From positions 124,001-188,000 of the forward strand of contig JAOCZO010000021.1 in NCBI GenBank assembly GCA_026413255.1: a stretch of DNA of 64,000 bases, given 5' to 3'. Position numbers and translations under genes: made by a program. Shown here in pieces: positions 52,875 to 63,006 of this stretch. The notes beneath the pieces are model-generated. The model did not search any database. It saw nothing but the letters and a program-made list of their open reading frames with translations, and was not told the DNA's origin. The DNA is from Fereydounia khargensis. Lineage: Eukaryota > Basidiomycota > Ustilaginomycetes > Urocystidales > Fereydouniaceae. Position 1 is the stretch's first letter; each line of letters opens with the position of its first letter.

Positions 52875-52878
52875 CGCC

Positions 52879-53759
52879 ATGGACACGCTCGACGCCACAG
52901 CCTCCTCGTCCGCAGCAGCAGCAGCGGCGGCAGGAGGGGGAGGCAGAGGGGGAGGGGCGACACTCAACCCGTACGAAGAGGCGGTGCTGTTCACGTCCAA
53001 CGCCGAGCGCGAGCGCTACGAGAACATGGGCACGCTCTTCAGCGTCATCGTGACGCTCGACTACCTCGAGCGCGCCTACGTCCGCGGGTCCATCTCCGAG
53101 TCCGAGTACGCACCAGCATGCACCCGTCTGCTCGCGCAGTACAAGACGATCCTCAATCTCGTCATCGACCAGCAGCCCGCCATCTCCACCGTCGCCGACT
53201 TTATGCGTCTGTACCGAGTGCGTCCACCCCCCCGCCCCCCGCGCCTTCCTCAAGCTTTGCTGACTTTTTTAAAATCACAGATGGATCACCCCGCTGCCAC
53301 TCACCGCCTGAGCATAGGCGTCCCCGCCACCGTGGAACACGCCTCCTCCTCCTCCTCCCAGACCGCCTCGGAACGCGCCAAATGGGTCGCGGAAACCACG
53401 CAAAACTTTATCACCTTCATGGACGCCCTCAAACTCAAACTGCGCGCCAAGGACCAGCTCCACCCCCTCCTCTCAGACCTCATGCGCAGCTACAGCAGGA
53501 GCGGGAGCGACCAGGTCTCCCGTGACGCCGATGGCAACCAAGTCCGTGCCAAACTCCTCAACTGGCTCATCACCCTCAACCAGATGAAGGCTAGCGACGA
53601 GATCGACGAGGACCAGGCCAGACAGGTACGCACTCCAACCCCAACCCCCCCATTCGCCCTTCTGCATACTCACACTCTGCCCTCCCCCCTTCCCCACAGA
53701 TGCTCTTCGATGTCGAAGGCGCTTACAACTCCTTCTTCCGCACCCTCCAAGACGGGTAA
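52879..53759 (+). CDS. VPS28: Vps28, ESCRT-I subunit
   Basis: Subunit of ESCRT-I, which sorts ubiquitinated membrane cargo into multivesicular endosomes. Three exons, 52879-53217, 53281-53625 and 53700-53759, give 247 residues. The first intron (63 nt) is in phase and stop-free. After an Ala/Gly-rich start, the N-terminal domain has LNPYEEAVLFTSNAERERYE, GTLFSVIVTLDYLERAYVRG and YKTILNLVIDQQPAISTVAD. The C-terminal four-helix domain that binds ESCRT-II has WVAETTQNFITFMDALKLKL, KDQLHPLLSDLMRSY, KLLNWLITLNQMKASDEIDE and MLFDVEGAYNSFFRTL. All expected parts are present. Its stop is 112 bases from the SEC59 stop on the opposite strand. Confidence 0.96.
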
Positions 53760-53871
53760 CACTCACACTCTCAAAACCTCCTGTACTTTTACTCTTAGCG
53801 TCTCACCAATGAAATGAATATGAGGACAACATTCCTATCCTATTAATGTGCTCTTACTGTGCAGTAATTGT

Positions 53872-56800
53872 TCAAAGTCCCACCAACGAGCTCACCACCA
53901 GCCCAAAGATGGGCAGCACCAGATTGTCGTTCTGGTCCGAGACGCCCTCCAGCAGGCCCAGTGTCGCCACCATCCCGCTGTACTTCCACATCTGCACAGC
54001 GAGCCCATCGCATCCAGTCACTAGTCAGTCGCGTGCAATCTCCAGCAGCAAGGGACAATTCAACTCACACTAAAGTGCTCACACAGCCCCGTGAGCCGCA
54101 GCAGCCATGCGCTAAACGTGATGCTCGCAAAAAAAGCCAGCGAGCCTTCCACCGTCTTGCATGACCCCGGCCAGTACACCCGTCCGTACCGCCGCCCGAC
54201 CACCGAGGCAAGCGCATCGCCCACTCCCAGCACGAGCACTCCCGTCTGGTGGATAATGCTCGAGTCGCCCTCCAGCCACAGTGGCGCAGCGCAGCCCGTG
54301 AGCAGGTAAAAGTGGCTCAGAATCACCGGCCCCGAATCCTTGTGGTCCGTAAACTCGCTCATAAACACGTGCAGCGCCGCGCCGAACGGGTACAGCGCAT
54401 AGTATCGCACGTACTCGGCAAAGATGAAGATCGAGAACGCCAATGAGAAGGCGAGATGCGTGAACGCCGGCTGAGAAGGATCGCGTCTCCAAAGGTCAGC
54501 TCACAGTCACAATGCTATCCTTCTTCAAAAGAGTCACAACTCACGTCGAGTGCAATGCCCGGAACAAAGAGCAGCACGGCCAACGCATGGAAAAACTTGC
54601 GCCGCGCGTTCAGACTCAGGTGTGCCGCCTTCTTGATCGTTACCGTGCTGCCGTCCTTGCTAACAGTGCCGTTGGCATGCGAGCCTGCACCCGTCCGCTT
54701 TGTCGCTTCGGATCCGTCCTTGCCCTTCTTCCCTGCACTTGCGTCTACCGAAGTCGACTTGGCCGTCGAGCCCTGCGGACGCGCATACGCACTGCCTCCC
54801 AAGGCACGGAATCGCTTTGCACGCGCCACGACCGCTTGCCAGGCGGAGACCGAGGCACCAACCAGTACCGTCCAGTACGAGACGAGAAGCACGCGTGACC
54901 ATGGTCGCTGGCCCTTGAGGAGAAAACTCAACGTCCACAGCCATGGGTCGCGCTTGATGAGCATCCAACGCACCCATACGCCAAGCACGCCAAACACAAA
55001 GATGGACGCAAATAGATAAAAGAAGCCTGCAAGTAGCCTCCGGTGCAGGTCACGCTTGTCGGGCCAGCGCAGGCGGTGCGTCGGCTTTTGAGCCAGGTTC
55101 CGCGAAAGATAGAGAAGCGGCGAGAGCAGGAAACCGATCATGAACGTACCGACGACGAGCGCCAGTTGAAAGATGAGCAGCGGCGTGGGCACGCGGAACG
55201 TCTTGATATAGGGTGTAGTCATTGGCAGCAGCTTGGCGACGGTGAGGTTGATGGTCTCCATGGTGAGCACGACACCACCGGTCGCAACCATACCGAGCTC
55301 ACCCAGCGTAAAGCTCTTGCGGGCGAGACGAGAGATGGTGTACAGATTGGCCTGGAAGAAGAGCGAGGCGGTGATCACCTCACAGCGGCTCAAGTTGTTC
55401 CACAGGGGCAGTCCGTAGTAGATGGCCCCCTCCCTGCCCGCTTCGAGCAGCAGAGCGACGATGATCGAAAAGGCGGTAAAGCTTCCGAGCTTCTTCCAGT
55501 TGCTCTTGGGGAACTCGTGTGGCCGTTTGATCCACTTTGTCGCGAGAAGATGGAGCAGCAGTGCGGTTGAGGTCATACAGACGAGGCTGACAAGGCTGTA
55601 GAGCGAAAGGACCAGTGGCGTGAGGTCCCCTGGCGGATGACCCCGCGAATGCAAAATGGGTGGTATCCCTTCGACCAGCCAGGGTGGATTTGGTAGGCCT
55701 TGTACAGAAGATGAGTTCTTGCGTCCGGAAAAGGTTTGCGCGCGTTGGAGTGCTGAAAAGAGACTCGTGACAGCGAGCATTGGAACGAGAAGGAGAGCCA
55801 TGAGCGCGCCGTCCTCGGGACACTCGCGGTAATTGCGGTGGTCAGTAGCCCAAATGGCGCCCTTTTCGCTTGGATCACGGAGGAAGAAGTATGCCGTGCT
55901 CGTAGCGGACAAGAGGCCAAGTTCTGGAATGGAAGAGCGGGATCAGTCTTAGTGTACATGGAGGCATGCAGAAGAGAACAAGCACATACCGAAAGCATGG
56001 ACCCGCGTTTCTGGCTTGCTGTCATGAGCGAGGCCGTAGTAGGCTGCGCCAGCAGCAGCGACCATCATGAGGGCCTCCACAGATGGGTTGAAGCGGAGGC
56101 GACGCCTAGTGCGGCGCTTGCTCTGGGCATTCGCCTCGTTCGCACCGGCAGAGACTGGAGAGCTGGCCTTCTTTTCCGAGTGCAGGAGGCTCTTGGAGGC
56201 AGCAGCTTGTGTTTCCGAGTGAAGGGCGCGGCCGTTGGGTGGCGTGGCGGTATCAGAGGGGAGGCTGAAGAGTGCCCTTTTTGGAGAAGCTAGCAGGCCA
56301 TTCGTTGCTCTGGACGGCACTTTGAGGCTGCCACCGGCTTGGCCATTGGGGGTCGATCCTTGGTCGGAAGATGGAGGGATGAGATGGGCATCGCGGGCGA
56401 GAGAGCGCGAGGCGCGCCGGTTGGAAGTGTCCCAGTCAAAGGCCTCGAACTCGGAGCTCGAGTTGCCCTGGTCGCTGCTGGATACATACCCTGTGCCACC
56501 AGCACCAGAGGGGCCAGCGGCGTAGGTGGCGCTTGAGTAGGGTGCTGTCGAGAGATCTTCGGCGGCTTCCCTCTCGGTAAGAGACTCTGATTCGACTATA
56601 TCGTCGCGATCAAGGAGGAGGAGCGCGTCGGCGTGCAAGGGGGCAGGGAGCGATCGTTGCTTGCTGGGCCGTGTGCGTGATCGCGAGTTAGAGTCGGCGG
56701 TGAAGGATCTGCGCTTGACCGAGGTGGAAGTGGAAGCAGGGGCCAGGGTGGAGCCGAGTGAGCTGGCAGAGCTCTGGCTATTGCTCTGGTTGTGCTGGGC

Positions 56801-56968
56801 TCCCCTGTTGAGGAGGGAGCGAGAGCGACGCCATTCGCGGACGCCGTCGCGGTTGGCACTCTGCTCGTGGCTCGAAGAGCGGCGACCGTGCTTTCGAGGC
56901 TTGGTCAGGTCAAACGCGGGCCTCTCGAGGCTGGGAGAGATCGAGTCGGCCGACCACGTCCGTTGCAT
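53872..56968 (-). CDS. SEC59: Dolichol kinase
   Basis: CTP-dependent ER membrane kinase making dolichyl phosphate for N-glycosylation, O-mannosylation and GPI anchors. Four exons, 56968-55990, 55923-54545, 54470-54069 and 53991-53872, give 959 residues, nearly twice yeast Sec59 (519). The extra length is an N-terminal Ser-rich domain of about 300 residues and longer loops. Many hydrophobic segments follow. The catalytic C-terminus is intact: SLNARRKFFHALAVLLFVP, EYVRYYALYPFGAALHVFM, TDHKDSGPVILSHFYLL, the CTP-binding block LGVGDALASVVGRRYGR with KTVEGSLAF, and the last exon TLGLLEGVSDQNDNLVLPIF. ATG at 56968 is the first in a long open frame. Regulation is not evident. Confidence 0.94.
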
Positions 56969-58007
56969 TGCTGCGCCACGTCTCGCGCGATCGGAACGAG
57001 CCGAAGTTGCAGGGCGGTGGCAGTCGGAAGGGCCGATATCAGGCGCACGCAGCAGACGGCACGCAGAGCTAGTCGAGAGAGGATACGATTGACGGGGTGT
57101 GCAAAGTGGCTGAGAGACCCATGCAGCGTCGTTGAGAGGAACGAGAGGGCGTCACTGTATCAGGCGATTAGGTAGCAGAAAGATGCTTTTCGTAATCCGT
57201 GGAGAGAGCTCTTTACCTCCAAGAAGGAGGGGAAGGGGGATGGCACCGGTCCCTAATAGATACTGTAAAGATGGAGAGAGAAAGAAGGAAAGGACCTCTG
57301 AGAGACTAGCCGGAGAAATGATGCCAGGAGAGAGAGAGAAAAAAAGAACGTGTTGGAGTGCGAGCGAGGCACTGCTGGTGAAGCAGCTGCGAGTCTGAGT
57401 GCAGGTGGAGTGTGTATGTGGGTGTGGCTGACACGGCGGCAGGCCAGACAGAATCAAGTTGGGAATTGCCATCGCGCGTGCCGATGCGATGCGACACACG
57501 ATTTTCAAGGGTTCTCTCTCCCTTTCGCCTGTCTTTATTGCCGAACCGAGCTGTAGCTTGCGAAGAGGCTGGGCGTCTTTGCTTGTGGAAGCAAACAAGC
57601 CTTGCAGTTAGTGTGCCGCAGGCATACACGACGCCACTCCACTACTGCCTCTGAAATAGGTAAAATAGCTGGTCGCTACTGTCTGCTTCATCTGGGATCC
57701 ACAAAGTACAGTAGTACGCTGATCAATGGCAGGCGATCTTCAGGGCACGCACGATCGGGCGAGCACGCATCCAACAATTTTTTTTCTTTTTTTTTTTCTT
57801 TTCGGCCCGGCGGTGGTTTCGCAGCCGAATCCGAGCCAGCACCGTTCCGCGGCGCGTGTTTCTCTTCCCGCTACAACGCATCGTCAGTCGTCACGCAGGC
57901 TACAGTAAATCGCTGCGATACTTATGAAATTGCAAGAAAATGGTCTCGTACAAATTCAGCGCTCAGCAAGTCTGAGATAATGGCGGGGAAATGGTCCGGA
58001 GCTTGAT
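56969..58007. other. Non-coding interval upstream of SEC59
   Basis: One kilobase between the SEC59 start and the APSES gene stop, both minus strand. Contains a GTACAGTAGTACG pentamer match (57705-57717) and a T-rich block (57778-57801). Short open frames have no family match. Confidence 0.4.
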
Positions 58008-59233
58008 TTAGCGAAAGTGTCCGTGGGAGTTCTGGTTTTCGAGCTCGACGAGCTCGCCGTTGCGAAAGCTGCAAGGACCGCGTGTCAGTCACGGACGCAG
58101 TCGTGGTGCAAGGGCTTAGTGAACTTACATGACGGGTTTTGCGGGACCGAAGACGGACGTCTGGTGCGCTCCGGACGCGTGGAGCTTCTTGCGCCCCTTC
58201 TTGTTGCCGCCAAAGTAGATGCGACCAAAGCCCTCTTGGTCGGGGCGCAAGCACGAGTCCGGAAAGTCGTAGCCAAAGAGCGGGACCAGGTCGTCGCGAA
58301 TCTTGAAGGCCACGCGGCGCGAAAGCTCCTTGGCGATGTCAAAGGGCAGCCACGTGCCTGGTCAAAGGGAATGGGGTTAGCAGAAGCGCGACGCAGCGGG
58401 CAGGGAGAGTGGATGTGCTTACCTTGGATCTTGAGAAAGCCGCCGCGAATCTTTTTGATGTATTGGGCGAGCTCGGGGACGCCATCCTGCATACGGGCAA
58501 TGTCGGCTATGAAAGAGAAAGGTGGTCAGCCACGCTAGGCGCCAAGTAACGAGGGGGAGGAAAAGAAGACTCACCTTTCGTGTTTCCGAGGGCTTTCCAG
58601 ATGCTCGTGCTGGTCCATCGCCTCGGGATCAGCAATCATGAGAGGTGACGCTGGGAATGATGAGATGGAACTTACAATCTGACCATCGAAGTCTCCGTGT
58701 CGATCATGAACGTAATCCCGTCAACCTCGTATTCGTAAACTAGATTGAAGAACACAGAAGATGCGAATCAATCTTGTGAGCGCAAGCTAAGGGGAAGGAA
58801 AGGAAGTGGAGTGGAGAGCAAACTTACCCGTCAAGTGGCCCTTGGAATCCGTGCCCGTCGCGTACCTGCCCTTGCTGACCAAGTGGCTGGTCTCGAACAG
58901 GCGAGCCTTTGTCGGCGGCTGGATGGACGCCAGCCACTCGGCCACGCTGTCATCCGCCCCTGGCGAGGGGGTAGGGGGAATGTCGAAGGTCCTCTGGTCG
59001 ACGGGTGACGAGGGAACGGAGGCAGCGAGGCTGCAGAGGGCGACGGCGGCGCTGTGCTCGTCGCTGCAGAGCGCCTCTCTCTCCTCGAGGCGGAAGAGGC
59101 CAGACAGGCCCACGGCGGACACGCTCGCGCGGCGCGGGAGGGGCAGCGTGCGCGACACACCGTGGTAGATGTCGCTGAACGGTCCATGGTCGCCGAGCGA
59201 GCGGACGCGACGGACCTCTGCGGATGGATGCAT
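58008..59233 (-). CDS. APSES-type DNA-binding domain protein (Xbp1/Bqt4-like)
   Basis: Six exons, 59233-58828, 58739-58676, 58609-58575, 58506-58423, 58357-58129 and 58068-58008, give 292 residues; all junctions are GT-AG and in phase, although exon 3 is only 35 bases. The first 135 residues are not conserved-looking. The APSES/KilA-N-like domain then runs through exons 2-5: YEYEVDGITFMIDTETSMVR, TSIWKALGNTKADIAR, GGFLKIQGTWLPFDIAKELS, RRVAFKIRDDLVPLFGYDFP and SCLRPDQEGFGRIYFGG. Such domains occur in fungal cell-cycle and developmental regulators and in the nuclear-envelope protein Bqt4. No ankyrin repeats, as found in Mbp1/Swi6, are present, and no membrane segment is seen. DNA target and role unknown. 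The ATG at 59233 is chosen as the first in frame. Confidence 0.8.
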
Positions 59234-60031
59234 GTCTGTAAAAGAAGGTACCGTAATCAATAAACGAGCGTGGGTTAGCGAGCGTCTGGGGAAAGTAAGC
59301 GGCGATGCAAGTCGACGTACTGTACCTGTCTATATATAGAGTATAGTGGCTGAGTATCGTCGAGGGAAGACGGGGTTGCGGGAAGTAGACGTTGGAGAGC
59401 AGCAAGTGTGATGGAGCGAGTGTGATCCGCTCGAGTTGGACTGGGGGTCTTTATCACTTTGAGTGCGCCCAGTCCAGCCCAGCCCAGCCCAGCGATCCTT
59501 CCGCGCCGTGGCGTGGGCCAGAGGCAGAGCGGAGACTGACTGCCCCAAGGATCCAATGTGACGGTAGCTTAGGGCGGCACGGTTACGAGGGGTAGAGAGA
59601 GAATCACGCCGACGCCTGTCGACGCGAGAGACACGAAAAAGAGGGTGGAGTTGAGTTGTGTGGGCGCTGCGCTCCTCTGTGTCGAGCTTAAAATTTCCAG
59701 TGGCTGTCACGACCTGATCCCCGGGTAGAGATTGTATCGCACTCGACTCGACTGGCTACCTTCCCTCCCCGTCCCCGTCCCCGTCCCCGTCACGAGTCGG
59801 ACGCTGCTAGGCCAGCAGCCACAGCCCGTGCACGAGCGGACTCAAGGTTCTGTGGCGCTCAGTCGCAAAGATTTAGGGTAGTCGTGTTAAGATGAGATGA
59901 GATGCGATGGGGTGCGGTGGGGAAAACAGTGTTTTGGAATTCAATCGAGCACGAAAGACTGGTAGAGTACTGCAGAGGAGAGGGAATCTGGGTGTGGGCG
60001 TGGGTGTGGGTGTGGGTGCGGGCAAGAGACT
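59234..60031. other. Non-coding interval: APSES gene promoter and PRE10 3' flank
   Basis: About 800 bases. Contains a GTACTGTAC match (59317-59325) next to a TATATATAG stretch (59330-59338) about 100 bases upstream of the APSES gene start, a CCCCGT tract (59767-59790) and a GTGGGT tract (59994-60022). No gene seen. Confidence 0.45.
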
Positions 60032-61217
60032 CTAGTCCTCCATCTCGTCGTCAAGTGCCTCCTTGGCCTTGCGGACAGCCTCCTGCGCACGCGTAAAGGA
60101 TAGAGTGTACGAGCAGATGGATAGGTTCATTTGTCAGCTCAAGCCAAGCACTGGACTGGGACGCAAAGTGGACTGACCTTTCTCAAGTCTTCCGGGACCA
60201 TCTCGTGCCGGCCATTGCTCTCCGGCCCAATCCACGAGATTTCGAGCTCAAAGTCCTTGTCCTTGGCGTCATCGTGTACCTTGAAGATGCTGTACATGGC
60301 GCAGGCAAAAGTCAGTGTCAGGTGGTCGACCTTGCTCGGCCGGCGATAGATGGACACTTACATCTTTGCTGCCTCGTCCACTGCCTCGCTCATGCTAAGG
60401 GTATCCAGGTCGAGCTTCTCGATCTCGGTCTTTGCGAGCTGGCGTCCCTTGCCGATCGCACATCCATTGTATCCCCAAAAGACGCCTGAGGGTTCGATCA
60501 TGTAGATCTGAGGCCCACGCGAGTCGTCAATGCCAGCGAGGATGGTGGAGATGCCGAACGGTCGCACGGACGAGTAGAGGGTGAATGCCTGAATGTACAA
60601 CCCAAGGCGGTCTGCAAGAGCCTGTGTGTGCGGACAAAGGGAAAGGGGTCAGTCGATCCGCGTGCGGAGGAAAGCGCAGCGGGACACGTACTTTGAGTGG
60701 TGATGGGAAGCGGTACGTGTCGCGGTGGTTGACAGCCTCGTCACGGGCGCGGCCGGCAATGTGCTTTCCGTCTGCGGTGAGACCTGCGGTAGTCTGTGGA
60801 TGTGAGTGTGGGTGTTGGTGTGTGTCAGAGCAGGCAGGCAGCCAGGCAGTCAGCAGAGAGGGAGACGGGAGAAAGGACGTACGAGGCCAATGTGTCGGTC
60901 GACGTTAAAGATGCGCCTGTTCGAGCCGGGGATGAGGAGCTTGGACTGGACGAGCTTCTCGACTGCGATCACGACGCCCGTCTTGGTCTTGATGGCGATT
61001 GCCGTGCCGGCGTTCTCTACTGCCTTGCCCGCATACTCGATCTGGGAGGCAGCACAAGTGTCAGTCTTTTGGCTCACGAGAGGAACGCGACGCGGATGGA
61101 GGATGGCGGGTGGCGGGTGGCGGGTGGCGGATAGGTGAGCGGACGTACCTGGAAGATCCTTCCGTCTGGCGAGTAGGTACTCGCGGAGAGATCGTAGCCG
61201 GTTCCTTGGGATGCCAT
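60032..61217 (-). CDS. PRE10: 20S proteasome subunit alpha7
   Basis: Alpha-ring subunit of the 20S core proteasome (human PSMA3, yeast Pre10). Six exons, 61217-61149, 61041-60883, 60793-60692, 60621-60362, 60289-60178 and 60082-60032, give 250 residues, the usual length. The alpha-type signature [19 protein letters not shown] joins [20 protein letters not shown]. Further blocks are [57 protein letters not shown] and [20 protein letters not shown]. The acidic tail EALDDEMED is typical of alpha7. Five short introns make it one of the two most interrupted genes here. No proteasome-type promoter element (PACE) was seen upstream. Confidence 0.96.
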
Positions 61218-61611
61218 GGCTGTGGGTGTGTGGTGGTGGTTTGCTTGGTGGTTAGCAGGTGTGGTCTCGGTGTTGGAGGGACGCGCAGGCCAACGCAAAG
61301 CAACGTAACGCAGCACAGCGCAGCGCAGCGCAGCTCCACCCAACAGCCAACCCAACAGCCAGGAAGCCTGACTGGCCAGAACAGACACATACGCATGCCC
61401 TCCACAGAGAAAGGGACGCGCAGTTGCAGCAAGGCATTCGATCACCACGCACCCGACTCGACTCGACTTTCTCGGGCGGGACAAGCCAGGCGAGGCGAGA
61501 AAAATCCACGCGATCCACGCGGGGCTCAGCACTGGGCTGGACCTTCGCGACATGTGACACTACTCGTCGACAATCGACCTTCTCTCCAACAACCACTTGG
61601 CAGGCAGCAGC
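61218..61611. promoter_or_regulatory. PRE10/U1-70K divergent promoter
   Basis: About 390 bases between the two starts, with CAACGCAAAGCAACGTAACG-type and GCGCA tracts (61289-61335) and CAACAGCCAACC repeats (61338-61360). No clear regulatory site identified. Confidence 0.4.
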
Positions 61612-62739
61612 ATGACGCACCTACTTCCGCCGAACCTGCTTCGGCTCTTCACGCCGCGTCCACAGCTACCCTACAGCGCGCCGCTGCCCGGCGACCGGGA
61701 CCCAAATGCCATCCCACGTCCCAAGCAGATCGAGCAGGTCAGCAAGCGCAAGCGCATCCGCCCGCTCGACGGCGTTGCAGCCACCCTCGAACGCATCAAG
61801 CAGGATGCAGCAGACCGCGGCGAAGTCACCGAAGACACCGAGGACACCTCCAGCTTCACCCATGCTAAAGTGACTCTCGTCGAGATGGCGCGTGAGGACA
61901 AGAAGCGCGCAAAGGAAACCGAAAAGAAGCAGGGTCTAGAAAAGTGTATGTATGCAGCTGCAGCTGCCGCCCTCAACCGCACCGCACCGCACCTGTGGAC
62001 ATCTACTCACACTTTTCATTCTCGTCCTTACACTCTTGCAGATGATCCGAGCAAAGATCCAGAAGCAGTCGGGGATCCGTTCAAGACGCTCTTCCTCGCG
62101 CGGCTAGCGTACGACGTGACCGAGAAGGACCTGCACCGCGAGTTTGACATGTACGGCCCCATCGAGCGTATCCGGCTCGTGCGCGACCCGTCAACAGGCA
62201 AGAGCCGCGGGTACGCGTTCATCCTCTACGAGCGCGAGCGAGACATGCGCGCGGCGTACAAGGATGCGGAGGGGATAAAGATTCTCGGGCGGCGCGTCAT
62301 GGTCGACGTCGAGCGTGGGCGGACGGTCAAGGACTGGAAACCCATGCGCCTCGGTGGTGGACTGGGCGGGTCCGCGCGCAAACCAAAGAAGGTCGAGGAA
62401 CCGGAGCCGGCTGCGAGACCTATGATGGGCGGAGGCGGGTTTGGCGGCAGAGGAGGACGAGGCGGGTTCAGGGGTGGCTCACGCGGTGGCGGATTCAGAG
62501 GCGGCGCTCCTCGAGGCAGAGGCGGGCCACCGAGGGGATACGCTCCTCCCCCCGGCTACGGAGGCGACTCTGGGTACGGTGCCCGCGGAGGCGGAGGCGG
62601 CGGTGGTGGTTATGGCGGAGGAGGAGGAGTAGGAGGTGGAGGCTACGGCGGCGGTGGCGGTGGTGGGTACTCGAACGGTGGCTATGGCGGCGGCGGCGGC
62701 TACGACAACGGACCACCAGCCAAGCGAGGACGCTATTAA
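61612..62739 (+). CDS. SNP1: U1 small nuclear ribonucleoprotein 70K
   Basis: U1 snRNP protein that binds stem-loop I of U1 snRNA for 5' splice-site recognition. Two exons, 61612-61945 and 62042-62739, give 343 residues. The N-terminal signature MTHLLPPNLLRLFTPRPQLP (human MTQFLPPNLLALFAPR) is followed by a helix rich in Lys/Glu. The RRM lies at about residues 123-205: DPFKTLFLARLAYDVTEKDL, RIRLVRDPSTGKSRGYAFIL and YERERDMRAAYKDAEGIKIL. After it come RRVMVDVERGRTVKDWKPMR and LGGGLGGS, the U1-70K hallmark. The tail is an RGG/GGY-rich domain and lacks the Arg-Asp/Glu repeats of the animal protein. The donor GTATGT at 61946 was preferred over GTGTAT two bases upstream since only it keeps phase. 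Confidence 0.95.
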   Translation: MTHLLPPNLLRLFTPRPQLPYSAPLPGDRDPNAIPRPKQIEQVSKRKRIRPLDGVAATLERIKQDAADRGEVTEDTEDTSSFTHAKVTLVEMAREDKKRAKETEKKQGLEKCMYAAAAAALNRTAPHLWTSTHTFHSRPYTLADDPSKDPEAVGDPFKTLFLARLAYDVTEKDLHREFDMYGPIERIRLVRDPSTGKSRGYAFILYERERDMRAAYKDAEGIKILGRRVMVDVERGRTVKDWKPMRLGGGLGGSARKPKKVEEPEPAARPMMGGGGFGGRGGRGGFRGGSRGGGFRGGAPRGRGGPPRGYAPPPGYGGDSGYGARGGGGGGGGYGGGGGVGGGGYGGGGGGGYSNGGYGGGGGYDNGPPAKRGRY

Positions 62740-63006
62740 ACACCCTCCCCTCTCCATGTACTGTACACTATTTCCACCCGATCCCATCCTCACACCCATT
62801 CTGAAAAGCAAACAAGCGAAGGAGAAAAAAAAAAATAGGCATTTTGGGGATGAAGGCAGGCAGGTCATAACAAGCGCGAGAGCGAGAGCGAGAGAGGACA
62901 AATACAACAATAGTCAGGGCAGGGCTAAGCTTAGTGGTAGTTAGTAGTAGTTGGATAGTAGTAATACTGTAACTGTTTCGTGGGGGAGGGGAGGGGGGTT
63001 GGGGGT

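Larger units (their letters stand above)
52366..52878. promoter_or_regulatory. ERF2/VPS28 divergent promoter with several microsatellites
   Basis: Contains an inverted pentamer cluster (52426-52451), a CT repeat (52590-52613), a CAGG tract (52625-52642) and about eight copies of TCACAG (52826-52874) ending four bases before the VPS28 ATG. Confidence 0.6.
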
